From the NCBI GenBank assembly GCA_903842235.1, contig CAIMLG010000017.1, positions 1-45,673 of the forward strand: a stretch of 45,673 nt of DNA. Direction: 5' to 3'. The translations under genes were made by a program, and so were the position numbers. Positions 16,988 through 25,104 of this stretch are shown here, piece after piece. Below the pieces are notes generated by a model. It did not search any database, had not been told where the DNA came from, and saw only the letters and a program-made list of their open reading frames with translations. The first letter of the stretch is position 1. The number at the start of each line of letters is the position of its first letter. The stretch is from an uncultured Verrucomicrobia subdivision 3 bacterium (GTDB lineage Bacteria > Verrucomicrobiota > Verrucomicrobiia > Limisphaerales > UBA11358).

Positions 16988-17632
16988 GTGCGAACATTTT
17001 GGCTTCTGTCAAACCGGGAATTGCGTCAGCCTGCCGCCGTGCAGAAACTCCCGCGCCAATTTTACGCCCGTGCCACCACGCTCGTTGCGCCGGAACTGCT
17101 TGGCAAATGGCTGGTTCATCGCATTGGAGCCAGCGAGCGGATCGGAAAAATTGTCGAGGTCGAGGCTTACCTTGGCGAGCATGATCTGGCCTCCCATTCA
17201 TCAAAGGGCCTGACCGAACGCACCCGGACCATGTTTGGCCCGCCCGGACATGCCTACGTTTATCTCATTTATGGCGTCCACCACTGCCTGAATGTCGTGA
17301 CGGAACCCGCGGGCCAGGGCACCGCCGTTTTGCTGCGCGCGCTCGAACCGGTGCAAAACCTTTCCGGGCGCACGGCGGGGCCGGGGCTGCTTTGCCGCGC
17401 GCTGGAAATTGACCGCCGGCTGAATGGCCATGATCTGTTGAGCGACGACCTGTTTATCGCCGCGCCGGAAGTCGGGGAGAAATTTTCCATCATCAAAGGC
17501 CCGCGGATCGGCGTGGATTATGCCAAGCACTGGGCAAAACGGCGACTGCGGTATTATATCAAGGGCAACCCGTTTGTCTCATCCCCAATTTCCAAAATTC
17601 GACGATTGACACCCCGCCGGAATCTGGTTTAA
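16988..17632 (+). CDS. 3-methyladenine DNA glycosylase (AAG/MPG type)
   Basis: This base-excision repair enzyme removes alkylated purines such as 3-methyladenine. It is the AAG/MPG fold, not AlkA or TagI. The conserved active-site run is present: IVEVEAYLGEHDLASHSSKG (the Glu is catalytic), then RTRTMFGPPGHAYVYLIYGVHHCLNVV. The GPRIGVDYAKHW segment near the end is also typical. The start is uncertain. GTG 16988 lies 20 bases from tRNA-Met and gives 214 residues. GTG 17039 (VQKLPRQFYARATTLVAPELLGK) gives 197 and fits the usual N terminus better. Its stop lies inside the likely rplU promoter. No other repair gene is adjacent. Confidence 0.93.
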   Translation: MRTFWLLSNRELRQPAAVQKLPRQFYARATTLVAPELLGKWLVHRIGASERIGKIVEVEAYLGEHDLASHSSKGLTERTRTMFGPPGHAYVYLIYGVHHCLNVVTEPAGQGTAVLLRALEPVQNLSGRTAGPGLLCRALEIDRRLNGHDLLSDDLFIAAPEVGEKFSIIKGPRIGVDYAKHWAKRRLRYYIKGNPFVSSPISKIRRLTPRRNLV

Positions 17633-17633
17633 T
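17606..17633 (+). promoter_or_regulatory. Likely sigma-70 promoter of rplU-rpmA
   Basis: A perfect -35 box TTGACA (17606-17611) is followed after 16 bases by TTTAAT (17628-17633), which matches the -10 consensus at five of six positions. It lies at the end of the glycosylase gene and about 28 bases upstream of the rplU ATG. A short pairing (ATTCCC/GGGAAT) lies in the leader. The call rests on box matches only. Confidence 0.6.
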
Positions 17634-17661
17634 TCCCGACCCTTTGCGGGGAATAATTTTT

Positions 17662-17973
17662 ATGTATGCCGTCTTAGAAACAGGTAGCAAGCAATATCGC
17701 GTCGCCGCTGGCGACAAGCTCGAAATCGAACGCCTTGAAGTTGAGGCGGGCAAACCGGTCACCTTTGACCGCGTGCTGCTCGTCAATAATGACGGCAAGC
17801 TTTCCGTGGGTGCCCCGACCGTCACCGGTGCGACCGTGGTCGCCGACGTCGTGGAACACAAGCGCGGCGAGCACAAACTCACCTTCAAGATGAAGCGCCG
17901 CAAAGGTTATCACAAGACCATCGGCCATCGTCAGGAGCTGACGGTCGTCAAGATCACCGCAATCAACGCTTAA
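17662..17973 (+). CDS. rplU: 50S ribosomal protein L21
   Basis: L21 is a 23S rRNA-binding protein of the large subunit. The 103-residue sequence starts MYAVLETGSKQYRVAAGDKLEIERL and ends in the basic region FKMKRRKGYHKTIGHRQELTVVKI, both diagnostic. The tracked start is a TTG six codons upstream and is not needed. A promoter-like TTGACA/TTTAAT pair precedes it. The order rplU-rpmA-obg is one of the most conserved gene orders in bacteria and confirms the call. Confidence 0.98.
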   Translation: MYAVLETGSKQYRVAAGDKLEIERLEVEAGKPVTFDRVLLVNNDGKLSVGAPTVTGATVVADVVEHKRGEHKLTFKMKRRKGYHKTIGHRQELTVVKITAINA

Positions 17974-17992
17974 CCCCTAACGCTCAGATTTT

Positions 17993-18253
17993 ATGGCACA
18001 TAAAAAAGGTCAAGGCAGCGTCAAGAACGGACGCGACAGCGTCAGCAAGCGCCTCGGCGTAAAAGAATTTGGCGGCCAAGTCGTCACCGCCGGCAGCATC
18101 CTCGTCCGCCAGCGCGGCAGCAAATTCATCGCCGGCAAGAACGTCGGCACCGGCCGCGATTGGACGCTGTATGCGCTCACCGACGGCAAAGTGCTGTTCG
18201 ACAAGGAAAGCCGCCGGATCAACATCGTCGCGGAAGCGACGGCGAAGAACTAA
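17993..18253 (+). CDS. rpmA: 50S ribosomal protein L27
   Basis: L27 reaches into the peptidyl-transferase centre with its N terminus. The 86 residues begin [29 protein letters not shown]. The N-terminal MAHKKG is uncleaved, unlike the extended form in Firmicutes. The rest ([33 protein letters not shown]) is standard. It begins 19 bases after rplU in the same transcript and is followed by a strong terminator. Confidence 0.98.
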   Translation: MAHKKGQGSVKNGRDSVSKRLGVKEFGGQVVTAGSILVRQRGSKFIAGKNVGTGRDWTLYALTDGKVLFDKESRRINIVAEATAKN

Positions 18254-18271
18254 GGCGCGTATTGCATTTCC

Positions 18272-18304
18272 GGCGAGGCCCCGCGCCTCGCCTTTTTTAT
18301 TTTA
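18272..18304 (+). terminator. Intrinsic terminator after rpmA
   Basis: GGCGAGG and CCTCGCC form a 7-bp GC-rich stem with loop CCCCGCG, followed directly by TTTTTTATTTT. It separates the ribosomal-protein pair from obg. obg therefore needs read-through or its own promoter. A TTGACA at 18319 is present, but I see no -10 box at good spacing. Confidence 0.85.
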
Positions 18305-18368
18305 AGGCCAAACCGGAATTGACAGAATCCACCCAAGCAATCCGGTAAGCTCCATCCCGAATCACACC

Positions 18369-19559
18369 ATGTTCATCGACGAAATCAAAGTTTACGCCCA
18401 GGCCGGTCACGGCGGCAAAGGTTCCGTGGCGTTTCATCGCGAGGCGTTCGTGCCCAAGGGCGGGCCGAGCGGCGGCAACGGCGGCCGCGGCGGCAGCGTG
18501 ATTTTGCAGGCCGACCACGACCTGAACAATCTGATCCAGCAATATTACATCCCGCGGCTGATCGCGCAGGAGGGCCAGCATGGCATGGGCAAGGGCATGG
18601 ATGGTCACGCCGGCAAGGATCTCATCATCAAGGTGCCGTGCGGCACCCTCGTCTGGCGGCTCAAGGACACCACGCCGCCCATTGAAACCCGGATGAAAAA
18701 GGAAGGGGACGAAGAGGAAGTCGAAGTGGCGAAGCCGATGTTCGGCAGCGGCATGGCCAAACGGCCGTTACTGCGCAGTTCGCACGGTCATTCGGCCATG
18801 GAAATTGATTTAAACGAGACCGTGGAAGCTGCGGGCGAAGCCGCTGCTGAGGACGCCGGCAAGGGCGAACTGGTGGCCGACCTGACCACGAACGGTCAGC
18901 AGTTTGTTTTGTGCAAAGGCGGTCGTGGCGGCTTGGGCAATCGCAATTTTGCCACCGCGCGCCACCAGACGCCGCGTTTCGCGCAACCGGGCGAACCCGG
19001 CACGGAGGGCGAATATTTGCTGGAACTGCGCATCATGGCGGAGATTGGCCTCGTGGGCTACCCGAACGCCGGCAAATCCACGCTGCTGACCGCCATTTCC
19101 AAGGCGCGGCCCAAGATTGCCGCCTATCCGTTTACCACGTTAACGCCCCAGATCGGCATCATGGAATATCCCGACTGGAAGCGCTTGACCGTCTGCGACG
19201 TCCCGGGGCTGATTGATGGTGCGAGTCAGAACGTCGGTCTGGGGCATGCCTTTCTCCGCCACATCCAGCGCTGCAAAATCCTCGTGCTGCTGCTCGACAT
19301 GGCCGGCACGGATGGCCGCAAGCCGTGGGATGACTACAAGCAACTGCTCAAAGAGCTGGAACTTTACGATCCGGCGCTGGTGGCAAAACCCCGGCTCGTG
19401 GTCGCCAACAAAATGGATGAGGCGGCGGCTGAAGTGAATTTGAAGCAGTTTAAAAAGAAGCTCAAAAAAGTTTCGCCGCTGCCCATCTCCGCCGCGTTTG
19501 ACCAAGGCATGGAGAAATTCCGGGCCACCGTTCGCCAGTCCGTGGCCGCCGCGGAATAA
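18369..19559 (+). CDS. obg: GTPase Obg/CgtA with an acidic insertion in the Obg fold
   Basis: Obg is an essential GTPase of 50S ribosome assembly. The 396-residue protein has the glycine-rich Obg fold (MFIDEIKVYAQAGHGGKGSVAFHREAFVPKGGPSGGNGG), then the G domain with GYPNAGKST (G1), DVPGLI (G3), NKMD (G4) and SAAFD (G5). The variable C-terminal OCT domain is absent. Between VPCGTLVW and GELVADLTTNGQQ, where other Obg proteins have about ten residues, there are about 72. These include EGDEEEVEVAKP and ETVEAAGEAAAEDAG, so there is an acidic insertion of about 60 residues in the Obg domain. The GTPase motifs look intact. It lies after rplU-rpmA, as usual, but behind a terminator. Confidence 0.95.
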   Translation: MFIDEIKVYAQAGHGGKGSVAFHREAFVPKGGPSGGNGGRGGSVILQADHDLNNLIQQYYIPRLIAQEGQHGMGKGMDGHAGKDLIIKVPCGTLVWRLKDTTPPIETRMKKEGDEEEVEVAKPMFGSGMAKRPLLRSSHGHSAMEIDLNETVEAAGEAAAEDAGKGELVADLTTNGQQFVLCKGGRGGLGNRNFATARHQTPRFAQPGEPGTEGEYLLELRIMAEIGLVGYPNAGKSTLLTAISKARPKIAAYPFTTLTPQIGIMEYPDWKRLTVCDVPGLIDGASQNVGLGHAFLRHIQRCKILVLLLDMAGTDGRKPWDDYKQLLKELELYDPALVAKPRLVVANKMDEAAAEVNLKQFKKKLKKVSPLPISAAFDQGMEKFRATVRQSVAAAE

Positions 19560-19610
19560 TCAGCCGCCCACAAAATATCCACTTGGCGCCTTTGCGTGCG
19601 CTTTTCCCCG

Positions 19611-20195
19611 TCAGGTCGCCGCGGCGGCCAACTCCAAAAAGCGCATCACCGTATCGCCATGCTTGAGCATGCGGGCTTCGGTCCACGGCGCGACCAGTTC
19701 CAGCGTGTCGCGTTTCGTGTGGCCCAGCACCAACCGTCCGCCCGGCGCGAGCAACTTCGGCAAATGCGGATCATCCAATAATTGCTGGGCGAACGAGGTG
19801 GAACGGCGGTTCACATTCTTCTCCCCGTAGGGGGGATCCGCCAGAATCAAATCAAACTGCCGGCCGCTTTCCGCCAGTTGTTTCATCGCCGGAAAAACAT
19901 CCTGCGTCCGCGTCTCCAAAATGCCGCCAAAACCTGCCGCTCCGGCGTTGCTGCGGATAAATTCCGCGTGGCGTGCTGATTTCTCGATGCACAACACCGC
20001 CGCCGCCCCCCGGCTCAGACATTCCAGGCTCAGCGCCCCGGAGCCGGCGAATAATTCCAGCACCCGCGCCTCCAGCACCCGCTCGCCCAGGGAATTGAAT
20101 ACCGCCTGTTTGACGAGGTCGGGCGTGGGGCGAACGTCGAGCCCTTTGGGGACTTTCAAAATCCGTCGGGCCGCATGGCCACCAGTGATACGCAT
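19611..20195 (-). CDS. rsmD: 16S rRNA (guanine(966)-N(2))-methyltransferase RsmD
   Basis: RsmD methylates G966 of 16S rRNA in the assembled small subunit. The 194-residue protein begins MRITGGHAARRILKVPKGLDVRPTPDLVKQAVFNSLG, which is characteristic. It has the SAM-binding motif VLELFAGSGALSLE and the catalytic motif LADPPYGEKN. It is convergent with obg, with 51 bases between the stops. In many genomes coaD follows rsmD, but it does not here. Confidence 0.95.
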   Translation of the reverse strand: MRITGGHAARRILKVPKGLDVRPTPDLVKQAVFNSLGERVLEARVLELFAGSGALSLECLSRGAAAVLCIEKSARHAEFIRSNAGAAGFGGILETRTQDVFPAMKQLAESGRQFDLILADPPYGEKNVNRRSTSFAQQLLDDPHLPKLLAPGGRLVLGHTKRDTLELVAPWTEARMLKHGDTVMRFLELAAAAT

Positions 20196-20206
20196 GGAAA
20201 TAATTT

Positions 20207-20237
20207 AACCGCGAAAGACACGAAAGACACGAAAGTA
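20207..20237. repeat. Short tandem repeat (CGAAAGACA units)
   Basis: AACCGCGAAAGACACGAAAGACACGAAAG contains consecutive nine-base units and lies between rsmD and the hydrolase gene. Its AACCGC start is shared with the longer repeat at 38730 in the nuo operon and a fragment near 31724. It may be a half-copy of that intergenic repeat family. Confidence 0.5.
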
Positions 20238-20280
20238 AATCCCTTTCGCAGAGTTCATATGTTTCTCGGTTTGGATCGGG

Positions 20281-21057
20281 TTATTGGAATATCTCGGCGA
20301 AGAAATCTTTCATCGCTTGCCACGAACGCCGGTCGGCTTTGGCGTTGTAGGCCGCGCCTTTGGCATTGTCACCCCCCGCCATGGGCTGGGTGAAGCTATG
20401 CACGGCGCCGCCGTAGGTGGTCATTTGCCAGTCCACCTTGGCCTCGCGCAATTCCTTTTCAAACGCAGCCAAATCTTCGGGCTTTTGGAACGGATCATCG
20501 GCCCCGGCAAGCACGAGCACCTTGCCTTTGATATGTTTGGCATCGGCCGGGTTGGGCGCATCCAATCCGCCGTGAAAACTGACCACCCCGCTCACGCCCG
20601 CGCCACTGAGCGCCAGTTCCAACACGGTGGTGCCGCCGAAACAATAGCCGATGGCGGCGAGCTGCTTGGGATCAACGAGCGGGGATTTTTTTAGTTCGCC
20701 GAGCCCGGCATTGACGCGGGCCCGGAGCAAGACGCGATCGGTTTTATATTTCGTTGCCTCAGCGCCCGCTTCCTTGGCGGAGGGCGGGCGGATGCCTTTC
20801 CCATAGATGTCGGCGCAGAAGGCCACATAGCCGAGCTGCGCGAGCATCACGGCGCGGTTTTGCTCGTAATCGGTGAGGCCCATCCATTGGTGGACGACCA
20901 GCACGCCCGGACGCGGGCCAGGAATGGCATCGTCGTAGGCGAGATAGCCTTCGAGCGGGGTGTCGCCCTGTTGGTATTCGATCGTCTGGGTCACGAGTTT
21001 GGCCGGGGCGGAAAACGCGCAGGTGGTCACCAGCAAAAGTGAGAAGACTTTTTTCAT
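20281..21057 (-). CDS. Exported dienelactone hydrolase family protein
   Basis: This is a 258-residue alpha/beta hydrolase with a Sec signal peptide (MKKVFSLLLVTTCAFSAPAK), so it is periplasmic or secreted. The dienelactone hydrolase family nucleophile Cys lies in IGYCFGGTTVLELA, the acid probably in GADDPFQ, and the His in GGAVHSFTQP. Classical dienelactone hydrolase opens the lactone ring in chloroaromatic degradation. Most members with a signal peptide are uncharacterised esterases, and no degradation genes are nearby. The gene is single, divergent from the TPR/ABC pair. Family assignment is firm, substrate unknown. Confidence 0.88.
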   Translation of the reverse strand: MKKVFSLLLVTTCAFSAPAKLVTQTIEYQQGDTPLEGYLAYDDAIPGPRPGVLVVHQWMGLTDYEQNRAVMLAQLGYVAFCADIYGKGIRPPSAKEAGAEATKYKTDRVLLRARVNAGLGELKKSPLVDPKQLAAIGYCFGGTTVLELALSGAGVSGVVSFHGGLDAPNPADAKHIKGKVLVLAGADDPFQKPEDLAAFEKELREAKVDWQMTTYGGAVHSFTQPMAGGDNAKGAAYNAKADRRSWQAMKDFFAEIFQ

Positions 21058-21085
21058 ATCCCGAACCTAGCCGACATGAGGCGAT

Positions 21086-21691
21086 TTGCAACTGGAGGAA
21101 AAGCGGGCGGGCCGAGCCTTGCTGAAGCGCCCAGCAATTTTGTCCCGTGGGCTTGCCAATTGGCCGCGCAACCGTTTTCCTGTCCGCGTGCAAGGTCTCG
21201 AACCACCTGATATTCATCGTCTGAATGCCGCGCTTGGCTGGCTGGGGCTGGGCTGCGTCGCGGAGGCGGGGGCGGAGCTGGAAACGATCTCGGCGGAGCA
21301 GCAAAATCATCCCGCCGTGCTGGAAACCCGCTGGGCGCTCTACGCCCGCGAACAGCGCTGGGATGCCGCGCTGACGGTAGCGGAACTGGAATTGATCGCC
21401 GCGCCCAATGAATCCTCCGGCTGGTTGCACCGCGCCTATGCGTTGCGGCGCGTGAGCCAGGGCGGTTTGTTTCAAGCGTGGACCGCCCTGCTGCCGGCGG
21501 CGGAGAAATTCCCGGACGAGCCGGTCATTCCCTACAATCTTTCCTGCTACGCCTGCCAATTACACCAACTGGACCAGGCGCGAATCTGGCTGCAACGCGC
21601 GGTCAAGGCGGGCGAGTTGGAAGCAATCCGGAAGATGGCACTGGCGGATGACGATTTGCAGCCGTTGTGGGAAGAAATCAAGTTACTGTGA
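21086..21691 (+). CDS. TPR-like helical repeat protein
   Basis: A soluble protein of up to 201 residues with helical repeat character: RLNAALGWLGLGCVAEAGAELETI, HPAVLETRWALYAREQRWDAALTVAELEL and NLSCYACQLHQLDQARIWLQRAVKAG fit tetratricopeptide repeats. The start is uncertain. The tracked TTG at 21086 gives 201 residues with an Arg-rich lead that looks non-coding. GTG 21188 (VQGLEPPDIHRLN) gives 167 and starts right at the repeats. Its stop overlaps the GTG of the ABC ATPase gene (GTGA), so the two are translationally coupled. Function unknown; TPRs bind partner proteins. Confidence 0.72.
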   Translation: MQLEEKRAGRALLKRPAILSRGLANWPRNRFPVRVQGLEPPDIHRLNAALGWLGLGCVAEAGAELETISAEQQNHPAVLETRWALYAREQRWDAALTVAELELIAAPNESSGWLHRAYALRRVSQGGLFQAWTALLPAAEKFPDEPVIPYNLSCYACQLHQLDQARIWLQRAVKAGELEAIRKMALADDDLQPLWEEIKLL

Positions 21692-22497
21692 AAACGGCCA
21701 CCCCCATTCTTACCGTAAACGACCTACACATTGAGCGCGACGGCACGGTGATTCTGGACGGGGTAAACTGGCGGGTGGAGCGCGGCCAGCATTGGGTGAT
21801 TCTGGGGGCGAATGGTTCCGGGAAAACGTCGCTGCTGAGCGCGCTCACCGGTTATTTGATGCCGACGGACGGCACCCTCGCCGTGCTGGGCGAAACTTAT
21901 GGCGAATCGGATTGGCGCGAGCTGCGGAAGAAAGTCGGCTTGGTGAGTTCCTCCGTCCGCCAACTGATGGCCGATGACGAACCGGCGCTGGCAACCGTGG
22001 CCAGCGGGAAATACGCGATGATTGATTTCTGGGGCCGGCTGACGCGGGCGGAAAAAACTCAGGCGCGGAAATTACTACGCCAGGTCGAATGCGAATATCT
22101 GGCGGCACGGCCGTGGCAGGTATTATCGCAAGGCGAACGGCAGCGGGTGCTGATCGGCCGGGCGCTGATGGCCAAGCCGCGCGTGCTGATTCTGGACGAG
22201 CCCTGCGCCGGGTTGGACCCGGCGGCGCGCGAACATTTCCTGCAATTCCTCCAGCGGCTCGGCCAAAAGAAAAACGCTCCAACGCTGATTTTTGTGACGC
22301 ATCATGTGGAGGAAATCATGCCCGTGTTTTCGCACGTACTGCTGTTGAAGCACGGCCGCAGGCTGGCGGCGGGGGAGATGACTGCGACCTTGACCCCAGC
22401 CCATCTGGCGCTGGCGTTTGCTGCCCGACTTAAACTGCAAGCCAAGGCCGGCCGTTACGCCCTGTGCGTCCTTCCTCGCCGCTCCGCCGTGATGTAA
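21688..22497 (+). CDS. ABC transporter ATP-binding protein (ModF/YlmA-like)
   Basis: This is a 269-residue ATPase with Walker A GANGSGKTS, the signature LSQGERQRVLIGRAL, Walker B RVLILDEPCAGLDP and the switch His in FVTHHVEEI. The WVILGANGSGKTSLLSALTGY form and VTHHVEEIMPVFSHVLLLKHG are typical of stand-alone ATPases such as ModF/YlmA, which have no dedicated permease. No permease gene is present here either. The preferred start is GTG 21688, which overlaps the TPR gene stop by four bases. TTG 21667 is the tracked alternative. Its stop is three bases from the convergent unknown gene. It may be regulatory rather than a transporter. Confidence 0.88.
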   Translation: MKTATPILTVNDLHIERDGTVILDGVNWRVERGQHWVILGANGSGKTSLLSALTGYLMPTDGTLAVLGETYGESDWRELRKKVGLVSSSVRQLMADDEPALATVASGKYAMIDFWGRLTRAEKTQARKLLRQVECEYLAARPWQVLSQGERQRVLIGRALMAKPRVLILDEPCAGLDPAAREHFLQFLQRLGQKKNAPTLIFVTHHVEEIMPVFSHVLLLKHGRRLAAGEMTATLTPAHLALAFAARLKLQAKAGRYALCVLPRRSAVM

Positions 22498-22500
22498 CGC

Positions 22501-23916
22501 TCAGGCGGCCTGCTTCCGCCAGCCAAACAGCCGCTTGCCTTTGATGGCTTCGAAGATGGGGGCCGGAATGACGCGGGCCAGACTTTCATCGCCCGCCTGA
22601 ATTTTTTGCAGCACGTCCACCGAATAAATCTTCAACGCTTCCGCGTTATAAGTGGTGATGTCCTCGATGAATTTGTTTTCCACGAGGTGCGCGTAGAGAT
22701 GGCGCAGGTGAGGCGGCACCTCGAAGTTCTTGAGCGTGACCAACTGGCCGGTCTTTTTATCAATGGAAGGATAAACGTAAAGCTTGGCGTGATTCTTAAA
22801 AAGCTGACCCAGCGATTCGAGCAGGCCGCCAGCCAAGTCGGTATAATACCGTTCATCCAGCACATCGTAAAGGCGCACGAGGCCGAGCGGCAGAGCGATG
22901 GGGCGTTGCGTCTGGCGGGCCAGATAACCGGCGAGCCGGTGGTAGCGGAGAAAATTGGAGATCAACACCGGTTTACCCAGCGTGCCCAACGTATCCACGC
23001 GATCCAGAAAATCGCGATGATCAATGGCATCGCCCACCTGCAACTGGCGCAGGGTCATTTCAAACATGACCACGGGCGGTTCGCCGGCCAGCGCCGATTC
23101 CTGGATGAACATCTCCTGCGCCCGGTCGAGCATGTCCAGCATCGGGTTGGTCAGCGGGCGAAAGCTGCCGCGCTCGATAAGCACGGGCATTTTGTAAAGC
23201 AATTCGCTGGGAATGACCGTTTCGCCATCGGCGGTGAACATGGCGGCCTCGGTGAGCCATTGCTGCACGAGCTGGAGCGCCATGAGCCGATTGTCCACGC
23301 CGGCAAAGGCGGGGCCGGAAAACTTGATCATGTCCACCTCAATGCGCTGGCTGGTCAAGCCGTCGAGCAGCGAACCGATGAGCCGCTCCGGTTCGAGGCG
23401 CAGATAAAATGCGCCGTAGATGAGGTTCACGCCGAGAATGCCGACGGCTTCCTGCTGGCGCGGTGTTTCCCAATCCAGCAACCGCACATGAATGATGATA
23501 GTGGACGGTTCACTACGGGGCGTGGGCTGAAACTTTAGGCCGAGCCAGCCGTGGCCGCCTTCTTCGCCCGCCTGGGAAATGGGCTTGGTGGTGACGGTGT
23601 CGGCGAAGGCGAAAAACGTGCGCCGGTCGCCCAGGGATTTATTGAGCCGCTGGAGGAGCAGGTCAAATTCCAAATCCAGCATCGCTTGCAAGCGCTTGCG
23701 GCTGACGTAGCGGTCGCTGCTGCCGTAAATCGCATCACTCACGGCCATGTCGTAGGCGGAGATGGTTTTGGCGACCGTGCCGGAGGCCTTGCCCACGTGG
23801 AAGAACCAGCGGGCCACTTCCTGGCCGGCACCGATTTCGGCAAACGTGCCGTAGCGCTTGGCATCGAGATTGATCTGGAGCGCCTTCTGACCGCTGTTCA
23901 GCTTTTCGTTGCTCAT
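22501..23916 (-). CDS. Conserved protein of unknown function (471 aa)
   Basis: From the ATG at 23916 the protein has 471 residues. The tracked extension to 24201 runs antisense through the start of DAHP synthase and is rejected. The N terminus (INLDAKRYGTFAEIGAGQEVARWFFHVGKASGTVAKTISAYDM) and later segments such as HGWLGLKFQ, GVNLIYGAFYL and SNFLRYHRLAGYLARQTQ look like a highly conserved family. I recall it from cyanobacteria and Bacteroidetes under inconsistent names (for example nicotinate-nucleotide adenylyltransferase or TonB-dependent receptor), none supported by motifs I can see. There is no signal peptide and no long hydrophobic segment, so it is cytoplasmic. It is divergent from aroG, with 100 bases between the starts. 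Confidence 0.8.
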   Translation of the reverse strand: MSNEKLNSGQKALQINLDAKRYGTFAEIGAGQEVARWFFHVGKASGTVAKTISAYDMAVSDAIYGSSDRYVSRKRLQAMLDLEFDLLLQRLNKSLGDRRTFFAFADTVTTKPISQAGEEGGHGWLGLKFQPTPRSEPSTIIIHVRLLDWETPRQQEAVGILGVNLIYGAFYLRLEPERLIGSLLDGLTSQRIEVDMIKFSGPAFAGVDNRLMALQLVQQWLTEAAMFTADGETVIPSELLYKMPVLIERGSFRPLTNPMLDMLDRAQEMFIQESALAGEPPVVMFEMTLRQLQVGDAIDHRDFLDRVDTLGTLGKPVLISNFLRYHRLAGYLARQTQRPIALPLGLVRLYDVLDERYYTDLAGGLLESLGQLFKNHAKLYVYPSIDKKTGQLVTLKNFEVPPHLRHLYAHLVENKFIEDITTYNAEALKIYSVDVLQKIQAGDESLARVIPAPIFEAIKGKRLFGWRKQAA

Positions 23917-24016
23917 AATAACTCCGTGGCGGAAGCATACCGATTTATCGGCCGGCGTCCAATCACGGTTACGTTTCCCACTTTTCGCTTCGGGTAGTTG
24001 TGCTACACTCCTGTCC

Positions 24017-25075
24017 ATGTATCGGACGCAGGATTTATACGTCAAAGAAATTGTCCCACTGCTATCACCGCGCGCCTTGAAAGCGCTGTCGCCGACGCCG
24101 GAAGCGGGGAACGACGCCGTGGCGCTGGCCCGGGAGCGCGTGGTGCGCATTTTGCGCCAGGAGGACGCGCGGCTGCTCGTGGTCATCGGCCCGTGCTCCA
24201 TTCACGAGGAAAAAAGCGCGCTGGAATACGCCACCCGCCTGAGCCGGCTGCAAAAGGAATTCGCCGACAAGATGGAAATCGTGATGCGCGTTTATTTTGA
24301 GAAACCGCGCACCACCATCGGCTGGAAAGGGCTGATCAACGATCCGCACTTGGATGGTTCCCAGGACATCGAGGCGGGGTTGAAGAGCGCGCGGAAGCTG
24401 TTACTCGCAATCAACGCCCTCGGCCTGCCGGCAGCGACAGAATTTCTGGATCCCATCGTGCCGCAATACATCGCCGACCTGGTCACCTGGGCCGCCGTGG
24501 GCGCCCGCACGACGGAATCGCAGACGCACCGGGAAATGGCGAGCGGCCTATCCATGCCCGTGGGCTTGAAAAACGCCACCGATGGGGGGTTGCAAGTGGC
24601 GATTGATGCCATGGGCGCCACACGGCATGCGCACAGTTTTCTGGGCATCAATGACGACGGCGTAACGAGCATTGTCCGCACCAATGGCAACCCGAATGCC
24701 CATGTCGTGCTGCGGGGCGGCCGGGCCGTGACCAATTACGATCCGGCCAGCATTGCGGCGGCGGAGCAGAAATTAATTTCCGAAAAACTCCCGCCCATTT
24801 TGATGGTGGATTGCAGCCATGCGAATTCGGAGAAGAAATTCGCGCGGCAGGAGGAAGTCTGGCGCAGCGTCATTGAGCAGCGCGTGGGCGGCACAAAATC
24901 GCTCATCGGCCTGATGGTGGAGAGCCATCTCAGCGAAGGCAACCAGCCCATCCCGAAAAACCCCACCGATCTGCGCTACGGCGTGAGCATCACCGATTCC
25001 TGCATCGGCTGGGAAGCCACCGAGCGAATACTGCGGTGGGGGTATGAAAAACTGCGCGAAGTTTCGAGGTTGTAA
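24017..25075 (+). CDS. aroG: 3-deoxy-7-phosphoheptulonate (DAHP) synthase, class I
   Basis: DAHP synthase condenses phosphoenolpyruvate and erythrose 4-phosphate, the entry step of the shikimate pathway. The 352-residue protein is of the AroFGH (type I alpha) class. It shows VVIGPCSIHEEKSALEYA, the metal/PEP motifs VGARTTESQTHREMASGLSMPVGLKNATDGG, and the metal ligand region MVDCSHANSEKK. The start ATG 24017 (MYRTQDLYVKEIVPLLSP) fits E. coli homologues. The tracked frame extends 36 codons upstream without similarity. Which aromatic amino acid inhibits it cannot be read safely from sequence. Another shikimate gene, aroQ, lies 17 kb away. Confidence 0.95.
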   Translation: MYRTQDLYVKEIVPLLSPRALKALSPTPEAGNDAVALARERVVRILRQEDARLLVVIGPCSIHEEKSALEYATRLSRLQKEFADKMEIVMRVYFEKPRTTIGWKGLINDPHLDGSQDIEAGLKSARKLLLAINALGLPAATEFLDPIVPQYIADLVTWAAVGARTTESQTHREMASGLSMPVGLKNATDGGLQVAIDAMGATRHAHSFLGINDDGVTSIVRTNGNPNAHVVLRGGRAVTNYDPASIAAAEQKLISEKLPPILMVDCSHANSEKKFARQEEVWRSVIEQRVGGTKSLIGLMVESHLSEGNQPIPKNPTDLRYGVSITDSCIGWEATERILRWGYEKLREVSRL

Positions 25076-25104
25076 AACAGCCTGCCATTCCCCAATTTAC
25101 GCTT

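Noticed and set aside
18319-18351. Promoter for obg (TTGACA ... TAAGCT)
   Set aside because: The -35 box is perfect, but the nearest -10-like hexamer is 21 bases away. I could not place a promoter with acceptable spacing.
24004-24009. TACACT as -10 box for DAHP synthase
   Set aside because: It lies only eight bases before the ATG and has no convincing -35 box.
23917-24201. Upstream extension of the 22501-24201 ORF
   Set aside because: It runs antisense through the start of DAHP synthase. The conserved N terminus begins at ATG 23916.
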